Program-made: the position numbers and the translations under genes
Notes under the pieces: generated by a model
Databases searched by the model: none
What the model saw: only the letters and a program-made list of their open reading frames with translations
Told to the model about the DNA's origin: nothing
Source: Penium margaritaceum
Lineage: Eukaryota; Streptophyta; Zygnematophyceae; Desmidiales; Peniaceae
DNA length: 64,000 nt
Direction of reading: 5' to 3'
Assembly: GCA_023375785.1 (NCBI GenBank)
Contig: SZWC01003568.1
Coordinates: forward strand, 9,219 to 73,218
Part shown: positions 11,700 to 22,836 of the stretch, in pieces
Layout: each line of letters starts with the position of its first letter
How positions within the stretch are numbered: the stretch's first letter is position 1

Positions 11700-12697
11700 A
11701 GGTGCAGGTACCCTAGGCACAGGCACAGGTACCCTATGCGCAGGCGCAGGTACCCTAGGCACAGGCGCAGGTATCCTAGGCACAGGCGCAGGTACCCTAG
11801 GCAAGGGCGCAGGTACCCTAGGCACAGGCGCAAGCACCCTGGGCAGAGGAACAAGTACCCTAGGGACAGGCGCAGGTACCCTAGGCACAGGCGCAGGTAT
11901 CCTAGGCACAGGCGCAGGTACCCTAGGCACGGGCGCAGGTACCCTAGGCACAGGCGCAAGTACCCTAGGCACAGGCGCAAGTACCCTAGGCACAGGCGCA
12001 AGTACCCTAGGCACAGGCGCAAGTACCCTAGGCACAGGCGCAAGTACCCTAGGCACAGGCGCAAGTACCCTAGGCACAGGCGCAAGTACCCTAGGCACAG
12101 GCGCAAGTACCCTAGGCACAGGCGCAAGTACCCTAGGCACAGGCGCAAGTACCCTAGGCACAGGCGCAAGTACCCTAGGCACAGGCGCAAGTACCCTAGG
12201 CACAGGCGCAAGTACCCTAGGCACAGGCGCAAGTACCCTAGGCACAGGCGCAAGTACCCTAGGCACAGGCGCAAGTACCCTAGGCACAGGCGCAAGTACC
12301 CTAGGCACAGGCGCAAGTACCCTAGGCACAGGCGCAAGTACCCTAGGCACAGGCGCAAGTACCCTAGGCACAGGCGCAAGTACCCTAGGCACAGGCGCAA
12401 GTACCCTAGGCACAGGCGCAAGTACCCTAGGCACAGGCGCAAGTACCCTAGGCACAGGCGCAAGTACCCTAGGCACAGGCGCAAGTACCCTAGGCACAGG
12501 CGCAAGTACCCTAGGCACAGGCGCAGGTACCCTAGGCACAGGCACAGGTACCCTATGCGCAGGCGCAGGTACCCTAGGCACAGGCGCAGGTATCCTAGGC
12601 ACAGGCGCAGGTACCCTAGGCAAGGGCGCAGGTACCCTAGGCACAGGCGCAAGCACCCTGGGCAGAGGAACAAGTACCCTAGGGACAGGCGCAGGTA
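11700..12697. repeat. Homogenised 21-bp run (27 copies) between duplicated shoulders
   Basis: From 11958 to about 12520 the units are essentially identical and all carry AAGTACC in place of AGGTACC, about 27 copies in a row. The flanks at 11700-11878 and 12519-12697 are copies of each other, exactly 819 bp (39 units) apart, sharing rare variants such as CTATGCGCAGG, GCAAGGGCGC and a GGGCAGAGGAAC unit. This looks like a very recent local amplification. Confidence 0.93.
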
Positions 12698-14529
12698 TCC
12701 TAGGCATAGGCGCAGGTACCCTAGGCACAGGCGCAGGTACCCTAGGCAGAGGCGCAGGTACCTTAGGCTCAGTCGTAGGTACCCTAGGCACAGGCACAGG
12801 TACCCTAGGCACAAGCGCAGGTACCCTAGGCACAGGCACAGGTAACCTAGGCACATGCGCAGGTACCCTAGGGACAAGCGCAGGTACCCTAGGCACAGGC
12901 GCAGGTAACCTAGGCACAGGCGCAGGTACCCTAAGCACAAGCGCAGGTACACTAGGCATAGGCGCAGGTACCCTAGGCACAGGCGCAGCGCAGGTACCGT
13001 ATGCACAGGCACAGGTACCCTAAGCTGAGACGCAGGTACCCTAGGCACAGGCGCAGGTACCCTAGGTACAGGCGCAAGTACCCCTAGGCATAGGCACAGG
13101 TACCCTAAGCACATGCGCAGGTACCCTAGGCACAGGCGCAGGTACCCTAGGCATAGGCACAGGTACCCTAAGCACATGCGCAGGTACCCTAGGCACAGGC
13201 GCAGGTATCCTAGGCACAGGCGCAGGTAACCTAGACACAGGCGCAGGTACCCTAGGCACAGGCGCAGGTACCCTAGGCATAGGCGCAGGTACCGTAGGCA
13301 CAGGCGCAAGTACCCTAGGCACAGGCGCAGGTACCCTAGGCTCAGGCACAGGTACCCTAGGAACACGTGCAGGTATCCTAGGCACAGGCGCACGTACCCT
13401 AGGGACAGGCGCAGGTACCCTAGGCACAGGCGGAGGTACCATAGGCACAGGTGCACGTACCCTAGGCACAGGCGAAGGTACCCCAGGCATAGGCGCAGGT
13501 ACCCTAAGAACAGGCGCAGGTACCCTAGGCACAGGCGCAGGTATCCTAGGCACAGGCGTAGGTACCCTAGGCACAGGCGCAGGTACCCTAGGCATAGGCG
13601 CACGTACCCAATGTCAAGGCGCACGTATCCTAGGCACAGGCGCAGGTACCCTAGGCACAGGCGTAGGTACCCTAGGGGCAGGCGCAGGTACCCTAGGCAT
13701 AGGCGCGGGTACCCTAGGCACAGGCGCAGGTACCGTAGGGACAGGCGCAGGTACCCTAGGCATAGGCGCAGGTACCATATGCATAATCGCAGGCACCCCA
13801 GGCAGAGGCACAGGTACCCTAAGTATTGGCGCAGGTACCCTAGGCACAGGCAAAGGTACCCTAAGCACAAGCACAGGTACCCTAGGCACAGGCACAGGTA
13901 CCCTAGGCACAAGCGCCGGTACCCTAGGCACAGGCTCAGGTACCCTAGGCACAGGCACATGTACCCTAAGCACAGGCGTAGGTACCCTAGGCACAGGCGC
14001 AGGTACCCTAGGGACATGCACAGGTACCCTAAGCACAGGCGCAGGTACCCTAGGCACAAGCGCAGATACCCTAGGCATAGACGCACGTACCCTAGGCACA
14101 ATCGCAGGTACCCTAGGCACAAACGCAGGTACGCTAGGCACAGGCGCAGGTACCCTAGGCACTGGCGCAGGTAACCTAGGCACAGGCGCAGGTACCCTAA
14201 GCAAAGGCGCACGTACCCTAGGCACAGGCGCAGGTACCCTAAGCACAGGTGCAGGTACCCTAGGGACAGGCACAGGTAACGTAGGTATAGGCCCAGGTAC
14301 CCTAGGCACAGGCGTAGGTACCCGAGGGACAAGCGCAGGTACCCTAGGCACAGGCGTAGGTACCCTAGGCACAAGGGCAGGTACCCTAAGCACAGGCGCA
14401 GGTACCCTAGGCACAGGCGCAGGTACCCTAGGCAGAGGCGCAGGTACCCTAGGCACAGGCGCAGGTATCCTAGGCACAGGCGTAGGTACCCTAGGCACAG
14501 GCGCAGGTACCCTCGGCACAGGCGCAGGT

Positions 14530-15003
14530 ACCCTAGGCACAGGCGTAGGTACCCGAGGGACAAGCGCAGGTACCCTAGGCACAGGCGTAGGTACCCGAGG
14601 GACAAGCGCAGGTACCCTAGGCACAGGCGTAGGTACCCGAGGGACAAGCGCAGGTACCCTAGGCACAGGCGTAGGTACCCGAGGGACAAGCGCAGGTACC
14701 CTAGGCACAGGCGTAGGTACCCGAGGGACAAGCGCAGGTACCCTAGGCACAGGCGTAGGTACCCGAGGGACAAGCGCAGGTACCCTAGGCACAGGCGTAG
14801 GTACCCGAGGGACAAGCGCAGGTACCCTAGGCACAGGCGTAGGTACCCGAGGGACAAGCGCAGGTACCCTAGGCACAGGCGTAGGTACCCGAGGGACAAG
14901 CGCAGGTACCCTAGGCACAGGCGTAGGTACCCGAGGGACAAGCGCAGGTACCCTAGGCACAGGCGTAGGTACCCGAGGGACAAGCGCAGGTACCCTAGGC
15001 ACA
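14530..15003. repeat. 42-bp higher-order satellite repeat, 11 copies
   Basis: A dimer made of one unit with GTAGGTACCCGAGGGAC and one with the standard CCCTAGGCAC recurs every 42 bp. The ACCCGAGGG landmark is at 14551 and then every 42 bp to 14971, eleven times. A single earlier occurrence near 14328 may be the seed. Confidence 0.93.
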
Positions 15004-16460
15004 GGCGTAGGTACCCTAAGCACAGGCGCAGGTACCCTAGGCTCAGGCGCAGGTACCCTAGGAACAGGCGCAGGTACCGTAGGCACAGGCGCAGGTACCC
15101 TAGAAAGGCGCAGGTACCCTAGGCACAAGCGCAGGTACCCTAGGGACAGACGCTGGTACCCTATGCACAGGCGCAGGTACCCTAGGCACAGGAGCAGGTA
15201 CCCTAGGCACAGGCGCAGGTACCGTAGGCATAGGCGCAGGTACCCAAGGCACAAGCGCAGGTACCCTAGGCACAGGCGCAGGTACCCTAGGGATGGGCAC
15301 AGGTATCGTAGGCACAGGCGCAGGTACCCTAGGAACAGGTGCAGGTACCCTTGGGAAAGGGGCTCGTACCCTAGGCACAGGCGAAGGTAACCTGGGCAGT
15401 GACGCAGGTACCCTAGGCACAGGCACAGGTACCCTAGGCACAGAAGCAGGTACCCTAGGCACAGAAACAGGTACCCTAGGCACATGCGCAGGTACCCTAG
15501 GGACACGCGCAGGTACCCAAGGCACAGGCGTAGGTACCCTAGGCACAAGCGTAGGTACCCTAGGCACAGGGGCAGTTACCCCAAGCACAGGCGCAGGTAC
15601 CCTAGGCACAGGCACATGTACCCTAAGCACAGGTGCATGTACCCTAGGCATAGGGGCAGTTACCCTAGGCTCAGGCGCAGGTACCCTAGGGACAGGCGCA
15701 AGTACCCTAGGAACAGGCGTAGGTACCCCAGGCAGAGGCGCAGGTACCCTAGGCACAGGCCTAGGTACCCTAGGCACAGGCGCAGGTACCCAAGGCACAG
15801 GCGTAGGTACCCTAGGCACAGGCGCAGGTACCCTAGTCACAGGCGTTAGTACCCTAAGCACAGGCGCAAGTACCCTAGGCAAAGGCGCAGGTACTCTAGG
15901 CACAGGCGCAAGTACCCTAGGGGCAGGCGCAGGTACCATACGTACAGGCGCAGGTACCCTCTACACCGTCACAGGCACCCCAGGCACATGCGCAAGCACC
16001 CTAGGCACAGGCGTAGGTACCCTAAGTACAGGCGCAGGTACCCTAGACACAGGCGCAGGTACCCTTGGCACAGGCGCAGGCACCCTAGGCACAGGTGCAA
16101 GTACCCTAGGCACAGGCGCAGGTATCCTATGGACAGGCGTAGGTACCCTAGGCACAGGAGCAGGTACCCTAGGCACAGGCCCAGGTATCCTAGGCACCGG
16201 GGCAGGTACCCTCAGCACAGGCGCAGGTACCGTAGGCACAGGCGCAGGTACCCTAAGGACAGGAGCAGGTATCCTAGGCACAGGGGTAGGTACCCTAGGC
16301 TCAGGCGCAGGTACCCAAGGGACAGGCGCAGGTACCCTAGGCACAGGCGCAGGTACCCTAAGCACAGGCGCAGGTACCCTAGGCAAAGGCGCAGGTACCC
16401 TAGGCATAGGCGCAGGTACCCTAGGGAAAGGCACAGGAACCCTAGGCACAGGTGCAGGTA

Positions 16461-16670
16461 CCCTATGCATAGTCGCAGGCACCCCAGGCACAGGCGAAGG
16501 TACCCTAGGCACAGGCGCAGGTACCCTAAGTACAGGCGCAGGTACCCTAGGCACAGGTGCAGGTACCCTATGCATAGTCGCAGGCACCCCAGGCACAGGC
16601 GAAGGTACCCTAGGCACAGGCGCAGGTACCCTAAGTACAGGCGCAGGTACCCTAGGCACAGGCGCAGGTA
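16461..16670. repeat. 105-bp tandem duplication in satellite
   Basis: Two adjacent copies of a five-unit block begin at the CTATGCATAGTCGC variant (TGCAT at 16466 and 16571, exactly 105 bp apart). Both contain the divergent GGCACCCCAGGC unit followed by a GCGAAGG unit. Confidence 0.88.
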
Positions 16671-17111
16671 CCCTAAGCACAGGCGCAGGAACCCTAGGCA
16701 CAAACACAGGTACCTTAGGCACAGGCGTAGGTACCCTAGGTACAGGCGCAGGTACCCTAAGCACAGGCGCAGGTACCCTAGGCACAGGCGCAGGTACCTT
16801 AGGGACAGGCGCAGGTACCCCAGGCACAGGCGCAAGTAACCTGGGCACAGGTGCTGGTACCATAGGCACAGGCACAGATATCCTAGGCACAGGCGCAGGT
16901 AACCTGGGCATAGGCACAGGTACCCTATGCACAGGTTGAGGTACCCTAGGCTCAGGCACAGGTGCCCTAGTCACAGGCGCAGGTACCCTAGGCACAGGCA
17001 CAGGTACCCTAGGCACAGGCGCAGGTACCCTAAGCACAGCGGCAGGTACCCTAAGCACAGGCGCAGGTACCCTAGGCACAGGCGCAGGTACCCTAAGCAC
17101 AGGCGCAGGTA

Positions 17112-17171
17112 NNNNNNNNNNNNNNNNNNNNNNNNNNNNNNNNNNNNNNNNNNNNNNNNNNNNNNNNNNNN
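17112..17171. other. Assembly gap (60 N) inside satellite
   Basis: Sixty N with satellite units on both sides. The true length is unknown, and the flanking units suggest only more satellite is missing. Confidence 0.99.
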
Positions 17172-17662
17172 GCAGGTACCCTAAGCACAGGCGCAGGTAC
17201 CCTAGGCACAGGCGCAGGTACCCTAGGCACAGGCGTAGGTTTCCTAGGCACTCGCGCAGATACCCTAGGCACAGGCGCAGGTACCTTAGGCACAGGCGCA
17301 GGTACCCTAAGCAAAGGCGCATGTACCCTAGGCACAGGCGCAATTATCCTAGGCACAAGCGCAGGTACCCTAGGGACAGGCGCAGGTACCGTAGGCACAA
17401 GCGCAGGTATCCTAGGCACAAGCGCAGGTACCCTAGGGACAGTCGCTGGTACCCTAGGCACAGGCGCAGGTAACCTGGGCATCGGCGCAGGTACCCTAGG
17501 CACAGGCACAGGTACCCTAGGCACACGCGCAGGTACCCTAGGCACAGGTGCAGGTATCCTAGGCACAGGCGCAGGTATCCCACGCACAGGCGCAGGTACC
17601 CTAGGGACAGGCGCAGGTACCCTAGGCACAGGCGCAGGTACCCTAGGCACAGGCGCAAGGAG

Positions 17663-18314
17663 CGCAAGGCAGTGAGAGAGCACAAGAGCAAACCGACTGA
17701 TGTGCAGAAAGTGAACGAAGGGTCACAAGTGACAAAGCGAAGAGAGAGAGCTGTGAATGGTGGACGAAGGAAGGGGATGCTGGGGGCGAGCAGAGCGAGG
17801 ACACAGCGGCGAAGCCGCGGAACCAAAGGGAACAGGATGTGCAGAACTGTTTTGGTTAAACTGGAGGGAATGAACATCCTCCTTATATACAAAGCAGAAC
17901 AAGCCAAAAAGGAAGTAACGGCTTCTTGTGCGCTAGCCCGACGCGCTTGCAGGGTGACCGCTTATTAGGGGATTACCTGGTCCGATAGCCGTTTTACCGG
18001 CTAGGGCGCCGACAACGGTTAGTGCATTGATGACGGCTAGTAGGTCGACAGTGGTGGTTCAGGCCAGAGCTTGAACCGTTATTGAGAGTTTTTTTTCCAG
18101 CTGGTGGGAGTCCTGTCAGGTTGACGAGAGTTATTCTGACGCCCCTCCATAAACTGACAGGACCCAGGAGTGAAGTGTGGCTGGAAAAACAAGGGGAGAG
18201 AGCTGAGAGGGGGACTAAGTGGGGAAGACACCCAGTCGACAGAGAAGCATCCTAGAGGAAAGTCATCATCTTTGTCCTGGCCGTCCGAGTCGAGAGGAAC
18301 CGTTGGTTCACATG
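17663..18314 (-). mobile_element. Fragment of a non-autonomous LTR element (3' LTR part plus start of interior)
   Basis: The segment matches the LTR at 26772-27418, lacking roughly its first 170 bases on the plus-strand left side (17663-18141). It continues into 170 bp of interior that match 24412-24584. Satellite abuts the left side with no LTR terminus, so it is truncated. The interior begins CCCCTCCATAAAC, the complement of a purine tract next to the LTR, so the element reads on the minus strand. A Copia LTR begins about 11 bp beyond its right end. The same ~300 bp of LTR end plus interior occur again at 24278-24584, on the other side of the Copia element. Confidence 0.85.
17882..17889 (-). 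promoter_or_regulatory. TATA-like box in LTR
   Basis: TATATAAG on the minus strand lies in mid-LTR, upstream of the GGAGGATGTTCATTCCC segment that is conserved with the LTRs at 26772-27418, 36196-36806 and 39305-39915. It is a plausible core promoter for the element's own transcription, inferred from position only. Confidence 0.45.
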
Positions 18315-18325
18315 TGGATGTGGAG

Positions 18326-19033
18326 TGAAGGCACCCTCAGGGATGCCTAGCTCTCACCGGTTCATGCTACCAAGGTTTGGGGCAGCCAAGGGACATCTTT
18401 TGTGAAGAGTGTGGAGCACAAGGATCACGGATGTGAGGGGACAGAACACGTCACATTCAGTAGAACTGAATCAAAACACGATTTTTGTTGCGTTGCATAG
18501 TGATATTACATCACATCCTTATAGCCTGTGATCTAAGCTTTCCAACGCATCCAAGCACGCCCAAAACGGAGCAGTAGAGCCCCGGCTACGGCCGTCAAAG
18601 TAACCCTTGGTGGAGCCGCCCACCTGGTCTTGCACTCTAGGCAACGGGAGGCGCTTCGACGATGACCCGTCAAAGCGCCTTTCCTCGCCCAGAAGTCAAG
18701 GAGAAGTTCATCCTGGTCAAGGAGGTCCTTATGGTCACCTCTTTCATGCCCCGGGTGCATTTGCAGGCCATTAGGAATGAACTCGGATCCCTGGTGGTGG
18801 AATATCTAGCCACCCATGGCGGGTACCAGATTCCACCCACCCAAGACCCGTTTTTCGGGCTAGGCTAACTTTCTGAATACTCACTGAAATCGAACGATTC
18901 AAAGCTCGATCCTGCATGGAAAAATCCAAGGAATCCAAATCTAAAGTTAGATCAGGTGTTCGACCACTCCTCAGTGGTCGCACCAGGAAGTACACTCAAC
19001 GGCACTCATGGCAAGGGGCACACCATGTCAACA
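18326..19033 (-). repeat. 3' LTR of the Copia element
   Basis: It matches 23570-24277 and 530-1237 end to end. On the minus strand it starts TGTTGACATGG next to the purine tract. The outer end is ambiguous by up to about 10 bp, because the flank (GGATGTGGAG) partly resembles the LTR end. Confidence 0.9.
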
Positions 19034-19044
19034 TTCTCCCCCTT
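19034..19044 (-). other. Polypurine tract of the Copia element
   Basis: The minus strand reads AAGGGGGAGAA and then TGTTGACA, the start of the 3' LTR. This is the standard plus-strand primer position and confirms the orientation. Confidence 0.85.
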
Positions 19045-19086
19045 GCACCGCAGCCTTGATGCCATGTCCTTGAAACCTGTAGCATT

Positions 19087-20844
19087 TTAAAATTCACAGC
19101 GCAGACTGAGCTCCATGCAGCTCGTGTCATTCCTGTCCTTGGGCTGTGCCTTGGTCATGGCATCGGAGAGCATGCGCTTAGTGCCACAATGCACAATAGC
19201 CGCATCTCCCTTTGCCACCAAGTCCCACGCGTAGTGATGACGGATCTCGATGTGCTTGGTCCTCCTGTGCAGCACTGGGTTTTGAGTCAGGCTGATGGCA
19301 CTCATGTTGTCAACGTTGAGTATCGTCGGCTTCCTTTGCGATACGCCGATCTCCTTTAGCAGCCGCCTCAGCCACACCGCCTCCTTTGTGGCTCCCGCGA
19401 GCGCGATGTACTCCGCTTCAGTGCTGGACAGCACCATGCAGTCCTGCTTCCTGCTTGCCCATGAAACTGCCGCACCACCAAGCACAAACACGTACCCCGA
19501 CGTTAATTTTCTATCATCCACATCACCAGCCCAGTCGGCATCCGAGTAGCCGACCAACTCGAGGGAGTCGTCACGTGCTCCCCCTCCAAACACGAGCCGC
19601 GACTGTTTTGTCGCCTTGAGATAGCGGAGGATCCGCTTCACCGCTTGCCAATGCAGTGGCCCGGGGTCAGCAATGTAGCGGCTCACTTGGCCCTCCGCGA
19701 AGGCCAGGTCGGGCCGCGTCGCCACCATGGCGTACATAATGCTCCCCACTGCGGACTGGTATCGCACACCTGCCATCTCCTCCTTCTCCTCGTCCGTGCT
19801 CAGGCCCATGCTCGAGCTCAGCTCACACGTGGTGGTCATGGGTGTGCCGATGGGGTTGCACTCCTCCATGTTGTAGCGGCGGAGCACCTCTTGCACGTAC
19901 TTTGCCTGCCCCATCTCGAGCGTGCGTGCCTTGCGGTCCCTCTTGATGGCGACGCCGAGGTAGTACTCGAGCTCGCCCATGTCAGTCATTTTGAACCGAC
20001 CGCCCAGCAGTCGCTTCAGGTTCACTAACTCCTCCATGTCCGACGACACGAGGATGAGATCGTCCACGTAGAGTGCCACGATCTGGTGCAACCCCAGCTG
20101 CTTCCGCACGTACACGCTGTGATCCGCCTCGCAGCGCTTGAAGCCAAGCTCGGCCATGAAGCCGTCCATTTTCAAGTACCACATGTGTGACGCTTGCTTC
20201 AGCCCGTAGAGCGCCTTGCGAAGCCGGCACACCTTCCCGGGCGGCGCGTCCACCCCCTCCGGCACCTCCATGTAGACTTCCTTGTCCAGGTCGCCGTTAA
20301 GGAACGCAGTTTTCACGTCCATTTGGTGGACTTCGTAGTCGCGCACCGCCGCCACCGAGAGGATGGAGCGAATGGAGGCGAACTTTGCCACCGGCGCAAA
20401 GGTTTCATCGTAGTGTTCACCCTTTCGCTGGGCGTACCCCTTCGCGTCCAGCCGCGCCTTGTACCGCTCCACCTTCCCCTCCTTGGTAAGCTTCTTCTTG
20501 AAGATCCACTTGGAGCCAATGATTTTCGCGCCCTCCGGCCTGTCAATCAGCTGCCAAGTGCCGTTCTCTTCATGGGAGTGGAGCTCAGATTTTATAGCTC
20601 CCTCCCACTCAGCCCCATCCTTCCGCTGCAACGCCTCCTTGACAGTCTCAGGCTCCTCTTGCGCAAAGAACGCTCGAGCGAGCCCAGTCGAGATGCCCTC
20701 TGCGGCATCGTACCTCTTTGCCGTCCTCCTTACGCGTCCGCTTCTCCGCGGCTGCTGCTGCTTCTGCCCCCTCGCGGTGCCACTCACACCGCTGGCCTGC
20801 TCCCCCTCTCTTGGAGACCGTGGAGATGCGGGCTCACTCCCCAC
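19087..20844 (-). CDS. pol: Copia reverse transcriptase and RNase H region
   Basis: This frame of 585 residues covers the RVT_2 reverse transcriptase and the RNase HI domain of a Copia Pol. Visible motifs are QMDVKTAFLNGDL (first catalytic Asp, about residue 175), CRLRKALYGLKQA, ALYVDDLILVSSD (the YVDD catalytic box), the DMGELEYYLG segment, and then RNase H motifs GYSDADWAGD, SSTEAEYIAL and NVDNMSAI followed by HIEIRHHYAWD. The first ~60 residues are a basic linker after integrase. The enzyme copies element RNA into DNA inside the virus-like particle. Domain content and order are complete for this part. Confidence 0.93.
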   Translation of the reverse strand: MGSEPASPRSPREGEQASGVSGTARGQKQQQPRRSGRVRRTAKRYDAAEGISTGLARAFFAQEEPETVKEALQRKDGAEWEGAIKSELHSHEENGTWQLIDRPEGAKIIGSKWIFKKKLTKEGKVERYKARLDAKGYAQRKGEHYDETFAPVAKFASIRSILSVAAVRDYEVHQMDVKTAFLNGDLDKEVYMEVPEGVDAPPGKVCRLRKALYGLKQASHMWYLKMDGFMAELGFKRCEADHSVYVRKQLGLHQIVALYVDDLILVSSDMEELVNLKRLLGGRFKMTDMGELEYYLGVAIKRDRKARTLEMGQAKYVQEVLRRYNMEECNPIGTPMTTTCELSSSMGLSTDEEKEEMAGVRYQSAVGSIMYAMVATRPDLAFAEGQVSRYIADPGPLHWQAVKRILRYLKATKQSRLVFGGGARDDSLELVGYSDADWAGDVDDRKLTSGYVFVLGGAAVSWASRKQDCMVLSSTEAEYIALAGATKEAVWLRRLLKEIGVSQRKPTILNVDNMSAISLTQNPVLHRRTKHIEIRHHYAWDLVAKGDAAIVHCGTKRMLSDAMTKAQPKDRNDTSCMELSLRCEF

Positions 20845-20937
20845 CTCCTCGTTCGGCTCCGCTGCTGCCGGTGCCTCGGACTGATTGTCCGACTCGGCTG
20901 AATGGAAATCAGCCGCTCCAACATTGCCCGGATGGTT

Positions 20938-22398
20938 CTAGCCGGTTGGAGCCGATGGGACATCACCCTCTTTTGTGTCCTCCGGTGTCTCCCCCTCAAG
21001 GAGTGGCAGCCACTCCCCACGCTTGGAGAGACCCGTGTCCTTGTCCGTCCAATGGCTGGCCTCGTCGAACGTGACGTCGTGACTCCTCACGATCTGCTGC
21101 ATCCGCGGGTCGAAGAGCCGGTACGCCTTGCTCCCGCTCTCGTACCCGATGAAGATGCACCGGCGAGTCCGCGGGTCCAGCTTGCCCCGCCCCTCCCGTG
21201 CCTGCACAACAGTATGTGCAACACAACCAAACATGCGGAGGTGTGTCACGGTTGGCTTCCTCACGCTCCACACTTCTTGTGGCGTCTTCCACACCTTGGA
21301 CTCCGCGTCTTTTAGCGGCTTCGTCGGCGTCAGGATCATGATGTACGCCGCTGTCCGCGCCGCCTCGCCCCAGTACCGCTACGCGAGGCCGGCGTCACTC
21401 AACATGGACCGGACCATGTTGAGGATGGTGCGGTTCGCTCTCTCGGCGACGCCATTCTGCGGCGGAGAGTGTGGCGTAGTTTTCTGCCACGTGATCCCCT
21501 TGCTCTTCATCCATGCCGAGCAGCCCTCGTACTCGCCACCATTGTCGCTCCGGAAGGCCTTCACCTTCAACTCCGTTTGTCGCTCCACTTCCGCAACAAA
21601 CTCCTCCATACAAGTCAGGACATCACTCTTCCTCTTGATGATGTAGAGGTAGAGCTTGCGGCTTTGGTCGTCGATGAAGGTGACGAAGTAGCGAGCACCC
21701 CCAATGGAGCTCTCGAATGGTCCACAGACGTAAGTGTGGACCACCTCCAACTTCGCCGACGCTCGCGTCCCTTTGCTATTAAACGGCTGCCGTGTCGCCT
21801 TGCCGACCACGCACGGCTCGCATACGGCATCCTTGGCTATGTCGAGCTTCTTGTCCTCAAGACCCCGCACCATTTCCTTCTTTGCCATGTCCCTCACAGT
21901 TGAGGGAGCGATATGGCACAAACGGCGATGCCATAGGTCCAGGTCCCCCTCATCCTTCGTGGCGAGGTGAGCGGCGTTGGTCCTCACCGCATCGGCAAGA
22001 ACCTTGGTACGGAGAAGGCAAAGGTCCTCCTCCCCCTTGCCACGTGCAATCACCTCGCCGTCCCCCTCCTTCCAGGTGATAGCCTCCTTCTTGTTGAAGA
22101 GCACCTCGAGCCCCTTGTCGATAAGGCGGCTCACTGAGAGCAGGTTTGCCCCAAAGGTGGGCATGTGGAGCACGTCGTGGATGGTGCACGGAATGACTTT
22201 ACCGTTCACCACCAACTCAGTGCGAACATTGCCTTCGCCCGCGGCCAACTCTGTTTTGCCGTTGGCCACTGTCATGCGCCGCTTGGTGGCACTGTAGGTG
22301 ACGAATGCCGCCCGGTTGCATTGTGTGTGGCGGCCTGATCCGGAGTCGATGACAGTGACTTCCGGATCTGTCAAGTCGGTAGACTCCTTGGCCATCAT
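20938..22398 (-). pseudogene. pol: Copia protease and integrase region (decayed)
   Basis: Read on the minus strand, the region starts with a retropepsin-like protease (catalytic-type IDSGSGRH, then ANLLSVSRLI). The GAG-pre-integrase zinc-binding segment follows (LWHRRLCHI ... CEPCVVGKA, an HHCC arrangement), then the integrase core (FRSDNGGEYEGC; NGVAERANRTILN). The part nearest 20938 carries the integrase C-terminal segment typical of Copia (LRMFGCVAHT, KLDPRTRRCIFIGYE). The protease frees the mature proteins, and the integrase inserts the DNA copy. The region is interrupted and is listed here only as a domain extent. Confidence 0.88.
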
Positions 22399-22836
22399 GG
22401 CTTGGATGTCCTTCTTCCCGCCCTTCCTGGACTGGTCCGACTTCTTGTTGGGGCAATCACGTGCGTAGTGGCCCTGCTTGCCACAATTGTAGCACTCCCC
22501 CTTTTTCTCACCTCTCTTGGTGCCCTAGTTGGCATCCTTCCCCTTCTTNTTGGCCACTGTCATGCGCCGCTCGGTGGCGCCGTAGGTGACGAATGCCGCC
22601 CGGTTGCATTGTGTGTGGCGGCCTGATCCGGAGTCGATGACAGTGACTTCCGGATCTGTCAAGTCGGTAGACTCCTTGGCCATCATGGCTTGGATGTCCT
22701 TCTTCCCGCCCTTCCTGGACTGGTCCGACTTCTTGTTGGGGCAATCACGTGCGTAGTGGCCCTGCTTGCCACAATTGTAGCACTCCCCCTTTTTCTCACC
22801 TCTCTTGGTGCCCTAGTTGGCATCCTTCCCCTTCTT
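22262..22836 (-). repeat. 288-bp tandem duplication around a single N
   Basis: The interval 22262-22548 is repeated almost perfectly at 22550-22836, with one N at 22549. Both copies contain the same CCHC zinc knuckle (CYNCGKQGHYARDCP on the minus strand) and the protease start. A few substitutions separate them (for example GCTTGGTGGCACTG versus GCTCGGTGGCGCCG). The N at the joint suggests two contig ends or haplotypes placed side by side rather than a genuine duplication. Confidence 0.9.

Larger units (their letters stand above)
9298..17662. repeat. 21-bp satellite array, block 2 (longest)
   Basis: Roughly 400 units of the same 21-bp repeat as block 1, with one assembly gap (17112-17171). 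It contains several nested higher-order repeats: a 147-bp duplication at about 9711 and 9858, 84-bp duplications near 10345 and 11220, a homogeneous 27-copy run at 11958-12520, a 42-bp dimer run at 14530-15000, and a 105-bp duplication at 16466 and 16571. The left edge is the target duplication of the LTR element. The right edge runs into a truncated LTR at about 17663. Confidence 0.97.

Noticed and set aside
11525-14983. 1152-residue Leu/Cys-rich frame on the minus strand that looks like a membrane protein
   Set aside because: It is the YLRLCLG reading of the satellite. The hydrophobic pattern is just the unit translated in one frame.
9298-17662. Regular short repeats suggestive of a CRISPR array
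   Set aside because: There are no unique spacers. Units are directly adjacent 21-bp repeats with substitutions, and the genome is eukaryotic.
1240-17662. CAGGTA in every unit as an array of splice donors, with CACAGG as acceptors
   Set aside because: Both motifs match the consensus only partly, and no exon-like non-repeat sequence lies between them. Without transcripts this is speculation.
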